Program-made: the position numbers and the translations under genes
Part shown: in pieces, positions 43,856 to 51,114 of the stretch
Layout: every line of letters starts with the position of its first letter
Numbering within the stretch: position 1 is the first letter of the stretch
Notes under the pieces: model-generated
Databases searched by the model: none
What the model saw: the letters and a program-made list of their open reading frames with translations, nothing else
What the model was told of the DNA's origin: nothing
DNA from: Burkholderiaceae bacterium
GTDB taxonomy: Bacteria; Pseudomonadota; Gammaproteobacteria; Burkholderiales; Burkholderiaceae_C
Direction of reading: 5' to 3'
Length of the DNA stretch: 51,114 nucleotides
Assembly (NCBI GenBank): GCA_030654805.1
Contig: JAURWR010000056.1
Span: 1-51,114, forward strand

Positions 43856-45300
43856 GTGTTGGTCATGCGCTAAATGCGCGAACCGTCGCGGTGTACGACG
43901 ACGATCCCGTACGCTGGTTCTCGCTCGCAGCCGTGCTGTGGGGCGTGGTGGGCATGCTGGTCGGGGTGATCATCGCGGCCCAGCTCGCCTGGCCCGAGCT
44001 CAACTTCGGTCTCCCCTGGATCAGCTTCGGCCGCCTGCGGCCGCTGCACACCAATGCGGTGATCTTTGCCTTCGGTGGTTGCGCGCTGATGGCCACCTCG
44101 TTCCACGTCGTCCAGCGCACGTGCCAGACAACATTGTTTGCACCCGCGTTGGCTCGCTTCGTGTTCTGGGGCTGGCAGGCGGTGATCGTCGCCGCGGCGG
44201 TCTCGCTGCCGCTGGGGTTCACCCAGGGCAAGGAATACGCCGAGCTCGAATGGCCGATCGACATCCTGATCACGCTGGTGTGGGTCGCCTACGCGATCGT
44301 CTTCTTCGGCACCGTCGGGCGGCGCAAGGTGCGCCACATTTACGTGGCGAACTGGTTCTTCGGCGCGTTCATCCTCGCGGTGGCGCTGCTCCACGTGGTC
44401 AACAGCGCGGCGATTCCGGCCGGCACCATGAAGAGCTACTCGGCCTACGCTGGCGTGCAGGACGCGATGGTGCAGTGGTGGTATGGCCACAACGCGGTCG
44501 GCTTCTTCCTGACCGCCGGCTTCCTCGGGATGATGTACTACTACATCCCGAAGCAGGCCGAGCGCCCGGTCTACAGCTACCGGCTGTCGATCGTGCACTT
44601 CTGGGCGCTGATCTTCACCTACATGTGGGCGGGTCCGCACCACCTGCACTACACCGCGCTGCCCGACTGGGCGCAGAGCGTGGGCATGATCTTCTCGCTG
44701 GTGCTGCTGGCTCCCAGCTGGGGCGGCATGATCAACGGCAGCATGACCCTGTCGGGTGCCTGGCACAAGCTGCGTGACGACCCCATCCTGAAGTTCCTGA
44801 TCGTCTCGCTGTCGTTCTACGGCATGAGCACGTTCGAGGGCCCGATGATGTCGATCAAGACCGTCAACGCGCTCAGCCACTACACCGACTGGACCGTCGG
44901 CCACGTGCACTCCGGTGCCCTGGGCTGGGTGGGCCTGATCTCGATGGGCGCGCTGTACCACCTGATCCCGCGCATGTTCGGCCGCGAGAAGATGTACAGC
45001 ACCCGCGCGATCGAGCTGCACTTCTGGATCGCCACCATCGGCATCGTGCTCTACATCGCCGCGATGTGGATCGCCGGGGTGATGCAGGGCCTGATGTGGC
45101 GCGCGGTCAACCCCGACGGCACGCTGGTCTACAGCTTCGTCGAGAGCGTCAAGGCCACCTACCCGTTCTACGTGATCCGTCTCGGCGGCGGCCTGCTCTA
45201 CCTGGCGGGCATGCTGATCATGGGATGGAACACGTTCATGACGGTCAAGAGCGGCAAGGCGGTTGAAGCCCGCATCCCGCTGGTCGCCGCCCACGCCTGA
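43852..45300 (+). CDS. ccoN: cbb3 cytochrome oxidase subunit I
   Basis: Catalytic heme-copper subunit with heme b, heme b3 and CuB in the inner membrane. At 482 residues with about twelve helices it shows [20 protein letters not shown] (heme ligand region), [20 protein letters not shown] (CuB histidine), [19 protein letters not shown] with the paired CuB histidines, and the heme-ligand segment [13 protein letters not shown]. An AGGAG Shine-Dalgarno lies inside ccoS. I found no FNR box immediately upstream. It reduces oxygen with high affinity, supporting microaerobic growth. Confidence 0.97.
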   Translation: MSVGHALNARTVAVYDDDPVRWFSLAAVLWGVVGMLVGVIIAAQLAWPELNFGLPWISFGRLRPLHTNAVIFAFGGCALMATSFHVVQRTCQTTLFAPALARFVFWGWQAVIVAAAVSLPLGFTQGKEYAELEWPIDILITLVWVAYAIVFFGTVGRRKVRHIYVANWFFGAFILAVALLHVVNSAAIPAGTMKSYSAYAGVQDAMVQWWYGHNAVGFFLTAGFLGMMYYYIPKQAERPVYSYRLSIVHFWALIFTYMWAGPHHLHYTALPDWAQSVGMIFSLVLLAPSWGGMINGSMTLSGAWHKLRDDPILKFLIVSLSFYGMSTFEGPMMSIKTVNALSHYTDWTVGHVHSGALGWVGLISMGALYHLIPRMFGREKMYSTRAIELHFWIATIGIVLYIAAMWIAGVMQGLMWRAVNPDGTLVYSFVESVKATYPFYVIRLGGGLLYLAGMLIMGWNTFMTVKSGKAVEARIPLVAAHA

Positions 45301-45320
45301 CCCGACAAGGAGAAAACGAC

Positions 45321-45941
45321 ATGGCAAACCATGCACCTGCCGCCGGTCACGCAAAGATCGAGACCAGCAACTTCCTGATGATCGTGTTGATCCTGCTGGC
45401 CGTCATCTTCGGCGGCCTGGTCGAGATCGTGCCGCTGTTCTTCCAGCGCAGCACCACGCAGCCGGTCGAGGGCCTGAAGCCCTACACCGCGCTGCAGCTC
45501 GCCGGGCGCGACATCTACATCCGCGAGGGCTGCTACAACTGCCACTCGCAGATGATCCGTCCGTTCCGCGCCGAGACGCTGCGCTACGGCCCGTTCTCCA
45601 CCGCCGGCGAGTTCGTCTACGACCACCCGTTCCAGTGGGGCAGCAAGCGCACCGGCCCCGACCTGCACCGCGTGGGCGGCAAGTACAGCGATGAATGGCA
45701 CCGCCTGCACCTGACCAACCCGCGCGACCTGGTGCCCGAGAGCAACATGCCCGCCTACGACTGGCTCAACAGCGGCATGCTCAACCCGGCCGACATGGCG
45801 CCCAAGATGAAGGGCCTGCGCATGGTGGGCGTGCCCTACACCGACGATCAGATCGCCAAGGCCGGCGACGAGGTCAAGGGCAAGTCCGAGATGGATGCCG
45901 TCATCGCCTACCTGCAGGTGATGGGCACCGCCCGCAAATGA
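45321..45941 (+). CDS. ccoO: cbb3 cytochrome oxidase subunit II (monoheme c)
   Basis: A 206-residue membrane-anchored cytochrome c that passes electrons from CcoP to CcoN. One N-terminal helix ([20 protein letters not shown]) precedes the heme motif CYNCHSQM in [20 protein letters not shown], then [20 protein letters not shown] and a distal methionine in [13 protein letters not shown], all typical of CcoO. AAGGAG precedes the start at normal spacing. It follows ccoN by 20 bp. Confidence 0.97.
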   Translation: MANHAPAAGHAKIETSNFLMIVLILLAVIFGGLVEIVPLFFQRSTTQPVEGLKPYTALQLAGRDIYIREGCYNCHSQMIRPFRAETLRYGPFSTAGEFVYDHPFQWGSKRTGPDLHRVGGKYSDEWHRLHLTNPRDLVPESNMPAYDWLNSGMLNPADMAPKMKGLRMVGVPYTDDQIAKAGDEVKGKSEMDAVIAYLQVMGTARK

Positions 45942-45974
45942 CGCCACCGCGGACACCGCCGAGAGGAGACTGTC

Positions 45975-46145
45975 ATGGACGTCAATGATCTTCGCAGCGT
46001 GACCACGCTGTTCATGTTCGTGGCCTTCCTGAGCATCGTGGTCTGGGCCTGGAAGGGCAGCCGGCGCGAGGGCTTCGAGGACGCTGCACAACTGCCATTC
46101 GTGGATGACCTGCCCGCGGCAGGCAGCCAAGGAGAGAAACAATGA
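45975..46145 (+). CDS. ccoQ: cbb3 oxidase small subunit CcoQ
   Basis: A 56-residue protein too short to stand out among longer frames. It starts MDVNDLRSVTTLFMFVAFLS, continues with a single membrane helix to WAWKGSRREGFEDAAQLPF and ends in an acidic tail, as CcoQ/FixQ proteins do. CcoQ stabilises the association of CcoP with the core complex. AGAGGAG lies upstream, and the stop overlaps the ccoP ATG (ATGA). Confidence 0.92.
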   Translation: MDVNDLRSVTTLFMFVAFLSIVVWAWKGSRREGFEDAAQLPFVDDLPAAGSQGEKQ

Positions 46146-47056
46146 GTGACTTCATCAACAGCGGCTGGGCGCTGTACGTCGCCGGCATCACCATCGCCGG
46201 GCTGCTGTTCTGTGTGTTCATCCTGCTGGTGGCCAGCAAGCGCACGGTGATGGCCAACGACAACACCACCGGCCACGTCTGGGACGAGGACCTGCGCGAG
46301 TTGAACAACCCGCTGCCACGCTGGTGGATGTGGCTGTTCGTGATCACCGTGGTGTTCTCGGCGGTCTACCTGGCGCTGTATCCCGGCCTGGGCAGCAACG
46401 CCGGCACCTTGAAGTGGACCAGCACCGGCCAGTGGGAGACCGAGCAGCAGAAGGCCCATGCCACGATGGCGCCGGTGTACGCCAAGTTCACCGCGATGAA
46501 GGCCGAAGACCTGGCCAAGGATGCCCAGGCCATGGGCATCGGCGAGCGCCTGTTCGTCAACAACTGCGCGCAGTGCCACGGCTCGGACGGCCGCGGCAGC
46601 AAGGGCTTTCCGAACCTGACCGACGGCGACTGGCTGGGTGGCACCGGTGCCGAGTACATCGGCAAGACCATCACCGCCGGCCGCACCGGCATGATGCCGC
46701 CGATGGGCGCGGCCGTGGGTGGGCCCGAGGACGTCAAGAACGTGGCCAACTACGTGCTCAGCCTGTCGGGCAGCGCCCACAACAACGTGGCGGCCGAACT
46801 GGGCAAGGCCAAGTACGCGGCCTGCGGTGCCTGCCACGGCCCCGACGGCAAGGGCAACCAGGCCCTGGGCGCGCCCAACCTGACCGACAAGGTCTGGCTG
46901 CATGGCTGGGGCGAGAACGCGATCGTGGCGATGGTCAACGGTGGCAAGACCAACATCATGCCGGCCTTCGAGAAGCGCCTGTCGGCCGAGCAGATCCATG
47001 TGCTCGCCGCCTATGTCTGGAACCTGTCGCAGACCACTGCGGTGGCGGCCAAGTAA
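46142..47056 (+). CDS. ccoP: cbb3 cytochrome oxidase subunit III (diheme c)
   Basis: A 304-residue membrane-bound diheme cytochrome c, the electron entry point. Two N-terminal helices (about residues 8-30 and 61-80) are followed by two cytochrome c domains with NNCAQCHG (C142, C145, H146) and ACGACHG (C228, C231, H232). RELNNPLPRWWMWLF between the helices is characteristic of CcoP. Distal methionines are present in MMPPMGAAVG and NIMPAF. The start overlaps ccoQ. The gene completes the structural set N-O-Q-P. Confidence 0.97.
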   Translation: MSDFINSGWALYVAGITIAGLLFCVFILLVASKRTVMANDNTTGHVWDEDLRELNNPLPRWWMWLFVITVVFSAVYLALYPGLGSNAGTLKWTSTGQWETEQQKAHATMAPVYAKFTAMKAEDLAKDAQAMGIGERLFVNNCAQCHGSDGRGSKGFPNLTDGDWLGGTGAEYIGKTITAGRTGMMPPMGAAVGGPEDVKNVANYVLSLSGSAHNNVAAELGKAKYAACGACHGPDGKGNQALGAPNLTDKVWLHGWGENAIVAMVNGGKTNIMPAFEKRLSAEQIHVLAAYVWNLSQTTAVAAK

Positions 47057-47077
47057 GCAAGGGCGGGCCTGTTTCCC

Positions 47078-48487
47078 ATGCGTGATCCCGCCGCAGCGTC
47101 GGCCGGCGCTGCGGCGCCTCCGTCCGGTCAGCCCGATGCCAAGGGCCTGGTAGGGGACGACGCCGTCGTGGCGGTGGTCTCGCTCTACCAGAAGCAGAAG
47201 AAGATCTACGCCCGCGCCGTCAGCGGCCTGTTCGCCACCTGGCGCTGGTCGCTGGTGTGGTTCACGCAGATCCTGTTCTACGGCCTGCCCTGGCTCGAGT
47301 GGAACCAGCGTCAGCTGGTGCTGTTCGACCTGGGCGCGCGGCGGTTCTACATCGGCCCGCTGGTGCTGTACCCGCAGGACTTCATCTTCCTGACGGGCAT
47401 CCTGATCATCTCGGCCTACGCGCTGTTCCTGTTCACCGCGGTGGCAGGGCGGCTGTGGTGCGGCTACGCCTGTCCGCAGACGGTCTACACCGAGATCTTC
47501 ATGTGGGTCGAGCGCAAAATCGAGGGCGATCGCATCGCGCGCATGCGCCTCGACGACGGCCCGTGGACCCTCAACAAGCTCTGGCGCAAGAGCGCCAAGC
47601 AGGTGGCCTGGATCGTGATGGGCCTGTGGACCGGCCTGACCTTCGTCGGCTACTTCACCCCGATCAAGACGCTGGTGGCGTCGGCGGCATCGTTGGGCCT
47701 GGGGCCGTGGGAGTGGTTCTGGGTGTTGTTCTATGGCATGGCCACCTACGGCAACGCCGGCTTCATGCGCGAGCAGGTGTGCAAGTACATGTGTCCCTAC
47801 GCGCGCTTCCAGAGCGCGATGTTCGACAAGGACACGCTGATCATCAGCTACGACACCGAGCGTGGCGAGCCGCGCGGTTCACGCTCGCGCAAGGCCGATC
47901 CGGGCAAGCTGGGTCTGGGCGCCTGCATCGACGTGTGCGACGGCGTGATGGACAAGATGGGCTACGCCCGTGGCTTGGTGCGCTACGACACCCAGAACGG
48001 CCTGGCCCAGCACCTCACGCCACGCCAGCGGCTGGCGCGCATCTTCCGCCCGCGCGTGCTGGTCTACACCTCGATCCTGGGCATCATCCTGCTGGGCTTC
48101 TTCATCGCGCTGGCGATGCGCCATCCGTTCAAGGTCGACGTGGTGCGTGACCGCGCCTCGCTGGCCCGCCTGGTCGACAATGGCCAGATCGAGAACGTCT
48201 TCCGCCTGCAGATCATGAACGCCACCGAGCAACCACAGCACTACCGCGTGGCCGTGCAGGGCCTGCCCGGCATCACGCTGGAAGCCCTGCCCGAACTGGC
48301 GCTGGCGCCGGCCGAAGCGCGCTGGGTGACGGTCTCGGCGCGCATCCCGGCCGAAGCGGCGCAGCAGGCCGGAGCGGGCGCGCATGCGATTCAGTTTCAG
48401 ATCGGCCTGCTCACCACCGATGCGGCCGGCCAGCCCAAGACCGACTTGGCGCTGAGCGAAAAATCCACCTTTGTCGTGCCACGCTGA
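47078..48487 (+). CDS. ccoG: cbb3 accessory ferredoxin CcoG, with missing Fe-S motif
   Basis: Membrane ferredoxin-like protein (RdxA/FixG) involved in copper reduction for oxidase assembly, 469 residues. Present are the helices, WCGYACPQTVYTEIFMWVERK, CKYMCPYARFQSAMFDKDTL, a C-terminal immunoglobulin-like periplasmic domain and ACIDVCDGVMDKMGYARGLV. In normal CcoG the segment between RGEPRGSR and ACIDVCD contains a first ferredoxin block with the CxxCxxCxxxCP pattern and a further CIGC. Here RGEPRGSRSRKADPGKLGLG runs straight into ACIDVCD near residue 282, so about 30 residues and most Fe-S ligands are absent, in frame. Either a real deletion or an assembly collapse between the near-identical CID repeats. 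Confidence 0.9.
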   Translation: MRDPAAASAGAAAPPSGQPDAKGLVGDDAVVAVVSLYQKQKKIYARAVSGLFATWRWSLVWFTQILFYGLPWLEWNQRQLVLFDLGARRFYIGPLVLYPQDFIFLTGILIISAYALFLFTAVAGRLWCGYACPQTVYTEIFMWVERKIEGDRIARMRLDDGPWTLNKLWRKSAKQVAWIVMGLWTGLTFVGYFTPIKTLVASAASLGLGPWEWFWVLFYGMATYGNAGFMREQVCKYMCPYARFQSAMFDKDTLIISYDTERGEPRGSRSRKADPGKLGLGACIDVCDGVMDKMGYARGLVRYDTQNGLAQHLTPRQRLARIFRPRVLVYTSILGIILLGFFIALAMRHPFKVDVVRDRASLARLVDNGQIENVFRLQIMNATEQPQHYRVAVQGLPGITLEALPELALAPAEARWVTVSARIPAEAAQQAGAGAHAIQFQIGLLTTDAAGQPKTDLALSEKSTFVVPR

Positions 48488-48510
48488 GCGTGCGCCAGGA
48501 GACTGCAGCC

Positions 48511-48777
48511 ATGAACAACGTTCGCGCCCTCAAGACCGCCGCCCAGGACAACGCAGATTCACAGGGGCCCTGGTGGCGCGTGGGCATGGTCTGGCTGGTG
48601 GTGGGTGGCCCGGCGGTGGTGGTGGTGGCCAGCCTGGTCACGGCCGTGGTGGCCTACCGTGGCGCCGACGAGGTGTTGGTCGAGACGCCCTCGGCCCGGC
48701 ATGCCCCGGTCTCGCCCACGGCCAACACGCCGGCGATCACGGCGCGCAACCACGCGGCCACCGCGGCAGGTCGCTGA
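48511..48777 (+). CDS. ccoH: Short FixH/CcoH-like membrane protein
   Basis: An 88-residue protein whose first half, PWWRVGMVWLVVGGPAVVVV followed by AVVAYRGADEVL, matches the N-terminal anchor of FixH/CcoH, an assembly factor of cbb3 oxidase. The usual periplasmic domain (about 80 further residues starting at a YYRxGL motif) is absent and replaced by a short proline/threonine-rich tail. AGGAG lies 9 nt before ATG 48511. Position after ccoG is canonical. The short form may be a lineage trait. Confidence 0.75.
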   Translation: MNNVRALKTAAQDNADSQGPWWRVGMVWLVVGGPAVVVVASLVTAVVAYRGADEVLVETPSARHAPVSPTANTPAITARNHAATAAGR

Positions 48778-48797
48778 GCGCGCACCGGTCGACCACC

Positions 48798-49076
48798 ATG
48801 GCAGTCTTCGGTTTCAAGATGCGGGCGATGACCATCCTGTGGCCCGCCTTCCTGATGGCGGGCGTGCTGGAGATGCTGGTCTTCGCGCTGGTCGATCCGG
48901 GCAGCCTGCACTGGTTCGGCAACGCGCCGGTGCCCCTGTCGTCCACGGGCATCTACACCGTGGCGTTCTTCGTCTTCTGGGGGATCATCGCGGTGGCCGG
49001 CGCCATGACCCGGCTGCTGGAAGGCGAGCCGGAGCACATCAACCGAGAAGGCGCCTCGGGGGCCTTCCGGCACTGA
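48798..49076 (+). CDS. Small membrane protein of the cbb3 cluster
   Basis: A 92-residue protein with two membrane helices (MTILWPAFLMAGVLEMLVFA and IYTVAFFVFWGIIAVAGAMT) and a polar C-terminus LLEGEPEHINREGASGAFRH. It lies 20 bp after the ccoH-like gene in the same direction and resembles small proteins commonly found there in betaproteobacterial cco clusters. Function unknown. It is the last gene before the convergent fnr gene. Confidence 0.75.
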   Translation: MAVFGFKMRAMTILWPAFLMAGVLEMLVFALVDPGSLHWFGNAPVPLSSTGIYTVAFFVFWGIIAVAGAMTRLLEGEPEHINREGASGAFRH

Positions 49077-49127
49077 GCCGCAGAAGGCGGCGCAAGCAGG
49101 TTCCGGCCGCGGGCCGGAACCTCGGCG

Positions 49128-49871
49128 TCAGCAGCTGGCGCCGTTGACCAGGCTCTGCAGCTTGTCCTGGTCGAGGATGCGGATCTGGCGCTGCTTGACT
49201 TCCAGGATTGCGTCGTCCTGGAACTTGCTGAAGGTGCGGCTCACCGTTTCCAGCTTCAGCCCCAGGTAGCTGCCGATCTCCTCGCGCGTCATGCGCAGGA
49301 TCAGCGCCGAGGCCGAGAAGCCCCGTGCCTGCAGCCGCTGCGTCAGGTTCAGCAGGAAGGCCGCCAGCCGCTCCTCGGCGCGCATGCTGCCCAGCAGCAG
49401 CATCACGCCATGGTCGCGCACGATCTCGCGGCTCATGATCTTGTGGAACTGGTGCTGCAGTTCGGTGAACTCGCGCGACAGGCCTTCGAGCTGGCTGTAG
49501 GGGATCACGCAGACCTGCGAATCCTCCAGCGCCACCGCATCGCAGGTGTGGTTGTCGGTGCTGATGCCATCGAGCCCGAGCAGCTCGCCCGCCATCTGGA
49601 AGCCGGTGACCTGGTCGCGGCCGTCTTCCGAGGACAAGCGGGTCTTGAAGAAGCCGGTGCGCACCGCATAGAGCGACTGGAACTCGTCGCCGGCCCGGAA
49701 CAGCGTGTCGCCGCGCGCGACATTGCGCCGCGTGGCCACCAGCGTGTCGAGCCGGTCGAGATTCTCCCGCGTCAGTCCCACGGGCAAGCACAGCTCGCGC
49801 AGGTTGCAACTCGAACAGGCCACCTTGAAGGGCTCAAGGCGCAGTTTGGAGGTGTCGGCGGTGGTGTTCAT
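49128..49871 (-). CDS. fnr: FNR-type oxygen-sensing transcription factor
   Basis: A 247-residue CRP/FNR regulator that senses oxygen through a 4Fe-4S cluster. Cysteines C19, C22, C28 (ACSSCNLRELC) and C110 (NHTCDA) match the four E. coli FNR ligands in spacing. The DNA-binding helix TREEIGSYLGLKLETVSRTF contains the E-x-x-S-R contact residues that read TTGAT half-sites. ATG 49871 gives the FNR length; in-frame ATGs at 49880 and 49889 are alternatives. It should activate hemN, and likely the cco genes, at low oxygen. An FNR box close upstream suggests autoregulation. Confidence 0.95.
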   Translation of the reverse strand: MNTTADTSKLRLEPFKVACSSCNLRELCLPVGLTRENLDRLDTLVATRRNVARGDTLFRAGDEFQSLYAVRTGFFKTRLSSEDGRDQVTGFQMAGELLGLDGISTDNHTCDAVALEDSQVCVIPYSQLEGLSREFTELQHQFHKIMSREIVRDHGVMLLLGSMRAEERLAAFLLNLTQRLQARGFSASALILRMTREEIGSYLGLKLETVSRTFSKFQDDAILEVKQRQIRILDQDKLQSLVNGASC

Positions 49872-49898
49872 GGGGCGCATTATCGGCATGTTTGGCCG

Positions 49899-49912
49899 TT
49901 GACCCACATCAA
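49899..49912. promoter_or_regulatory. FNR box near fnr
   Basis: TTGAC-CCAC-ATCAA differs at one base from the consensus TTGAT-N4-ATCAA. It lies 28 bp from the fnr ATG, too close for class II activation of fnr, so autorepression is more likely. Confidence 0.7.
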
Positions 49913-50002
49913 TTCGTCTGCCTGGAGCCAGGGGTCTTGATGCGCTGTCGCACGGTGAATCGACGCCGAAAAAGTGCTTGCCGCGGTTCGCTTTGCGGCT
50001 CA

Positions 50003-50016
50003 TTGAGTTAAATCAA
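50003..50016. promoter_or_regulatory. FNR box near hemN
   Basis: TTGAG-TTAA-ATCAA has one mismatch to TTGAT-N4-ATCAA. Its centre is about 43 bp before the hemN start codon, suited to activation of hemN only if the message has a very short leader. Confidence 0.72.
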
Positions 50017-50051
50017 GATGCGTGTCGGTCCGTTTGGCACAGTCTGGCCCT

Positions 50052-51114
50052 ATGCAAAAGACCGCCGACGACCAGGTACCCGTGCTGACCGAGGCGATGT
50101 TGCGTCGCCTGGATCGCCCCGGCCCGCGCTACACCTCCTACCCCACCGCCGACCGCTTCGTCGAAGCCTTCGGGCCGTCCGAGTACGCCCAGGCCCTGGC
50201 CCAGCGGGCCTCGGGGGCCAGTGTCGGTGGCAAGCCGCCGCTGTCGCTGTACGTCCACATCCCGTTCTGCGAGTCGGTGTGCTACTACTGCGCCTGCAAC
50301 AAAGTCATCACCAAGCACCACGACAAGGCCACCGAGTACCTGGACGTGCTGGCGCAGGAGGTGGCGCTCAACGTCGCCGTGCTGGGCACGGGGCAGGCGG
50401 TGTCGCAGCTGCACCTGGGCGGCGGCACGCCCACCTTCCTGTCGGACGCCGAGCTCAGCCGCCTGATGGCGATGCTGCACGAGGCCTTCAAGATCGCGCC
50501 GGGGGCCGAGGTCTCCGTCGAGGTCGATCCCCGCACCGCCACGCCCGATCGCCTGCAGCACCTGGCCAACCTGGGCTTCAACCGGCTGAGCTTCGGCGTG
50601 CAGGATTTCGATGCCGAGGTGCAGAAGGCCGTGCACCGCGTGCAGCCCTTCGAATCGGTGCGCGACCTGATGCAGGCCGCACGCCGCATCGGCTTCGAGT
50701 CGATCAATGCCGACCTGATCTACGGCCTGCCCAAGCAGACGCCCGAGTCCTTCGCCCGCACCGTGGGCCAGGTGGCCGAGCTGCGGCCCGACCGCATCGC
50801 GCTGTATGCCTACGCCCACCTGCCGCAGCGCTTCAAGCCACAGCGGCGCATCATCATCGAGCAACTGCCGCCGCCCGACCACCGCGTGCAGATGCTGGGC
50901 GGCGCGCTGGCCGGCTTCATCGGCCACGGCTACACCTACATCGGCATGGACCACTTCGCGCTGCCGGGGGATTCACTGGCCGCGGCCAAGCGCCAGGGCC
51001 GGCTGCACCGCAACTTCCAGGGCTACAGCACCCAGCCCGATTGCGACCTGATCGCACTGGGCGTGTCGGCGATCGGCCGGATGGGTGCCACCTACAGCCA
51101 GAACGCCAAGTCGC
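50052..51114 (+). CDS. hemN: Oxygen-independent coproporphyrinogen III oxidase (cut by window end)
   Basis: Radical SAM enzyme that makes protoporphyrinogen IX for heme when oxygen is absent. The first 354 codons are in the window. LYVHIPFCESVCYYCACNK carries the cluster cysteines C73, C77 and C80, with the HemN-specific C82 right after. RYTSYPTADRF near residue 27, the SAM-site LHLGGGTPTFLS and NRLSFGVQDFD are further HemN marks, and MDHFALPGDSLAAAK distinguishes true HemN from HemW-like proteins. It is divergent from fnr, with an FNR box upstream, and supplies heme for the adjacent oxidase. Confidence 0.96.
   Translation, partial: MQKTADDQVPVLTEAMLRRLDRPGPRYTSYPTADRFVEAFGPSEYAQALAQRASGASVGGKPPLSLYVHIPFCESVCYYCACNKVITKHHDKATEYLDVLAQEVALNVAVLGTGQAVSQLHLGGGTPTFLSDAELSRLMAMLHEAFKIAPGAEVSVEVDPRTATPDRLQHLANLGFNRLSFGVQDFDAEVQKAVHRVQPFESVRDLMQAARRIGFESINADLIYGLPKQTPESFARTVGQVAELRPDRIALYAYAHLPQRFKPQRRIIIEQLPPPDHRVQMLGGALAGFIGHGYTYIGMDHFALPGDSLAAAKRQGRLHRNFQGYSTQPDCDLIALGVSAIGRMGATYSQNAKS

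Overview
The window is GC-rich bacterial DNA from a betaproteobacterium, most likely a Burkholderiales member of the Leptothrix/Rubrivivax/Sphaerotilus type. The indicators are a metX-metW pair, a cbb3 oxidase cluster of betaproteobacterial layout beside an FNR regulator and hemN, the rsmB / DUF4390 / NtrY-like kinase / Fis-type regulator cluster, and a flavocytochrome c sulfide dehydrogenase. No database search was run; all family names come from reading the translations.

Layout. 1-650: 5' end of purB (minus). 850-5328: a four-gene pyrimidine operon (URC1-type GTP cyclohydrolase II homologue, URC4/DUF1688, uracil phosphoribosyltransferase, cytosine deaminase), the gene set of the URC uracil-degradation pathway. 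5468-7825: a glutathione transferase and an FMN/Fe-S glutamate synthase-like protein. 8002-10048: methionine synthesis (metX, metW), with a promoter and a SAM-II-type riboswitch in front of metX. 10029-16746: a TetR repressor, its perfect palindromic operator and an RND tripartite efflux operon. 16797-17060: two back-to-back stem-loop elements with shared internal motifs but different, still fully paired stems. 17134-19821: proA, a LemA-like protein and a TerB-like protein. 19898-21539: cytochrome c and flavoprotein subunits of sulfide dehydrogenase. 21567-22757: folE followed by a BLUF blue-light sensor. 22874-27937: rsmB, a DUF4390 exported protein and an NtrY-like kinase with a short receiver-Fis regulator. 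27975-28050: tRNA-Phe.

28053-33243 is a 5.2 kb integrative element inserted in the 3' end of tRNA-Phe and bounded by a 47-bp direct repeat. It carries a tyrosine integrase, an excisionase-like protein, a replication initiation protein, a hypothetical protein, a very strong hairpin, and an AT-richer cargo: an anti-phage dCTP deaminase (AvcD-type) flanked by two small ORFs whose start/stop codons overlap it. 33403-35180 is a graveyard of broken integrases, an IS3-family end and a ParE/RelE-type toxin-antitoxin pair, which points to repeated integration at this tRNA.

35311-40726: an exported beta-propeller protein, an OmpR/PhoB-type two-component system, a DUF938 methyltransferase, a YgjP-like metallopeptidase and a hypothetical gene. 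40894-49076: a secreted protein followed by ccoI-S-N-O-Q-P-G-H, encoding the high-affinity cbb3 cytochrome oxidase and its assembly factors; ccoG appears to have lost one ferredoxin motif. 49128-51114: fnr (minus) and hemN (plus, cut by the window end) diverge around two FNR boxes, so the right end is a microaerobic/anaerobic respiration module.
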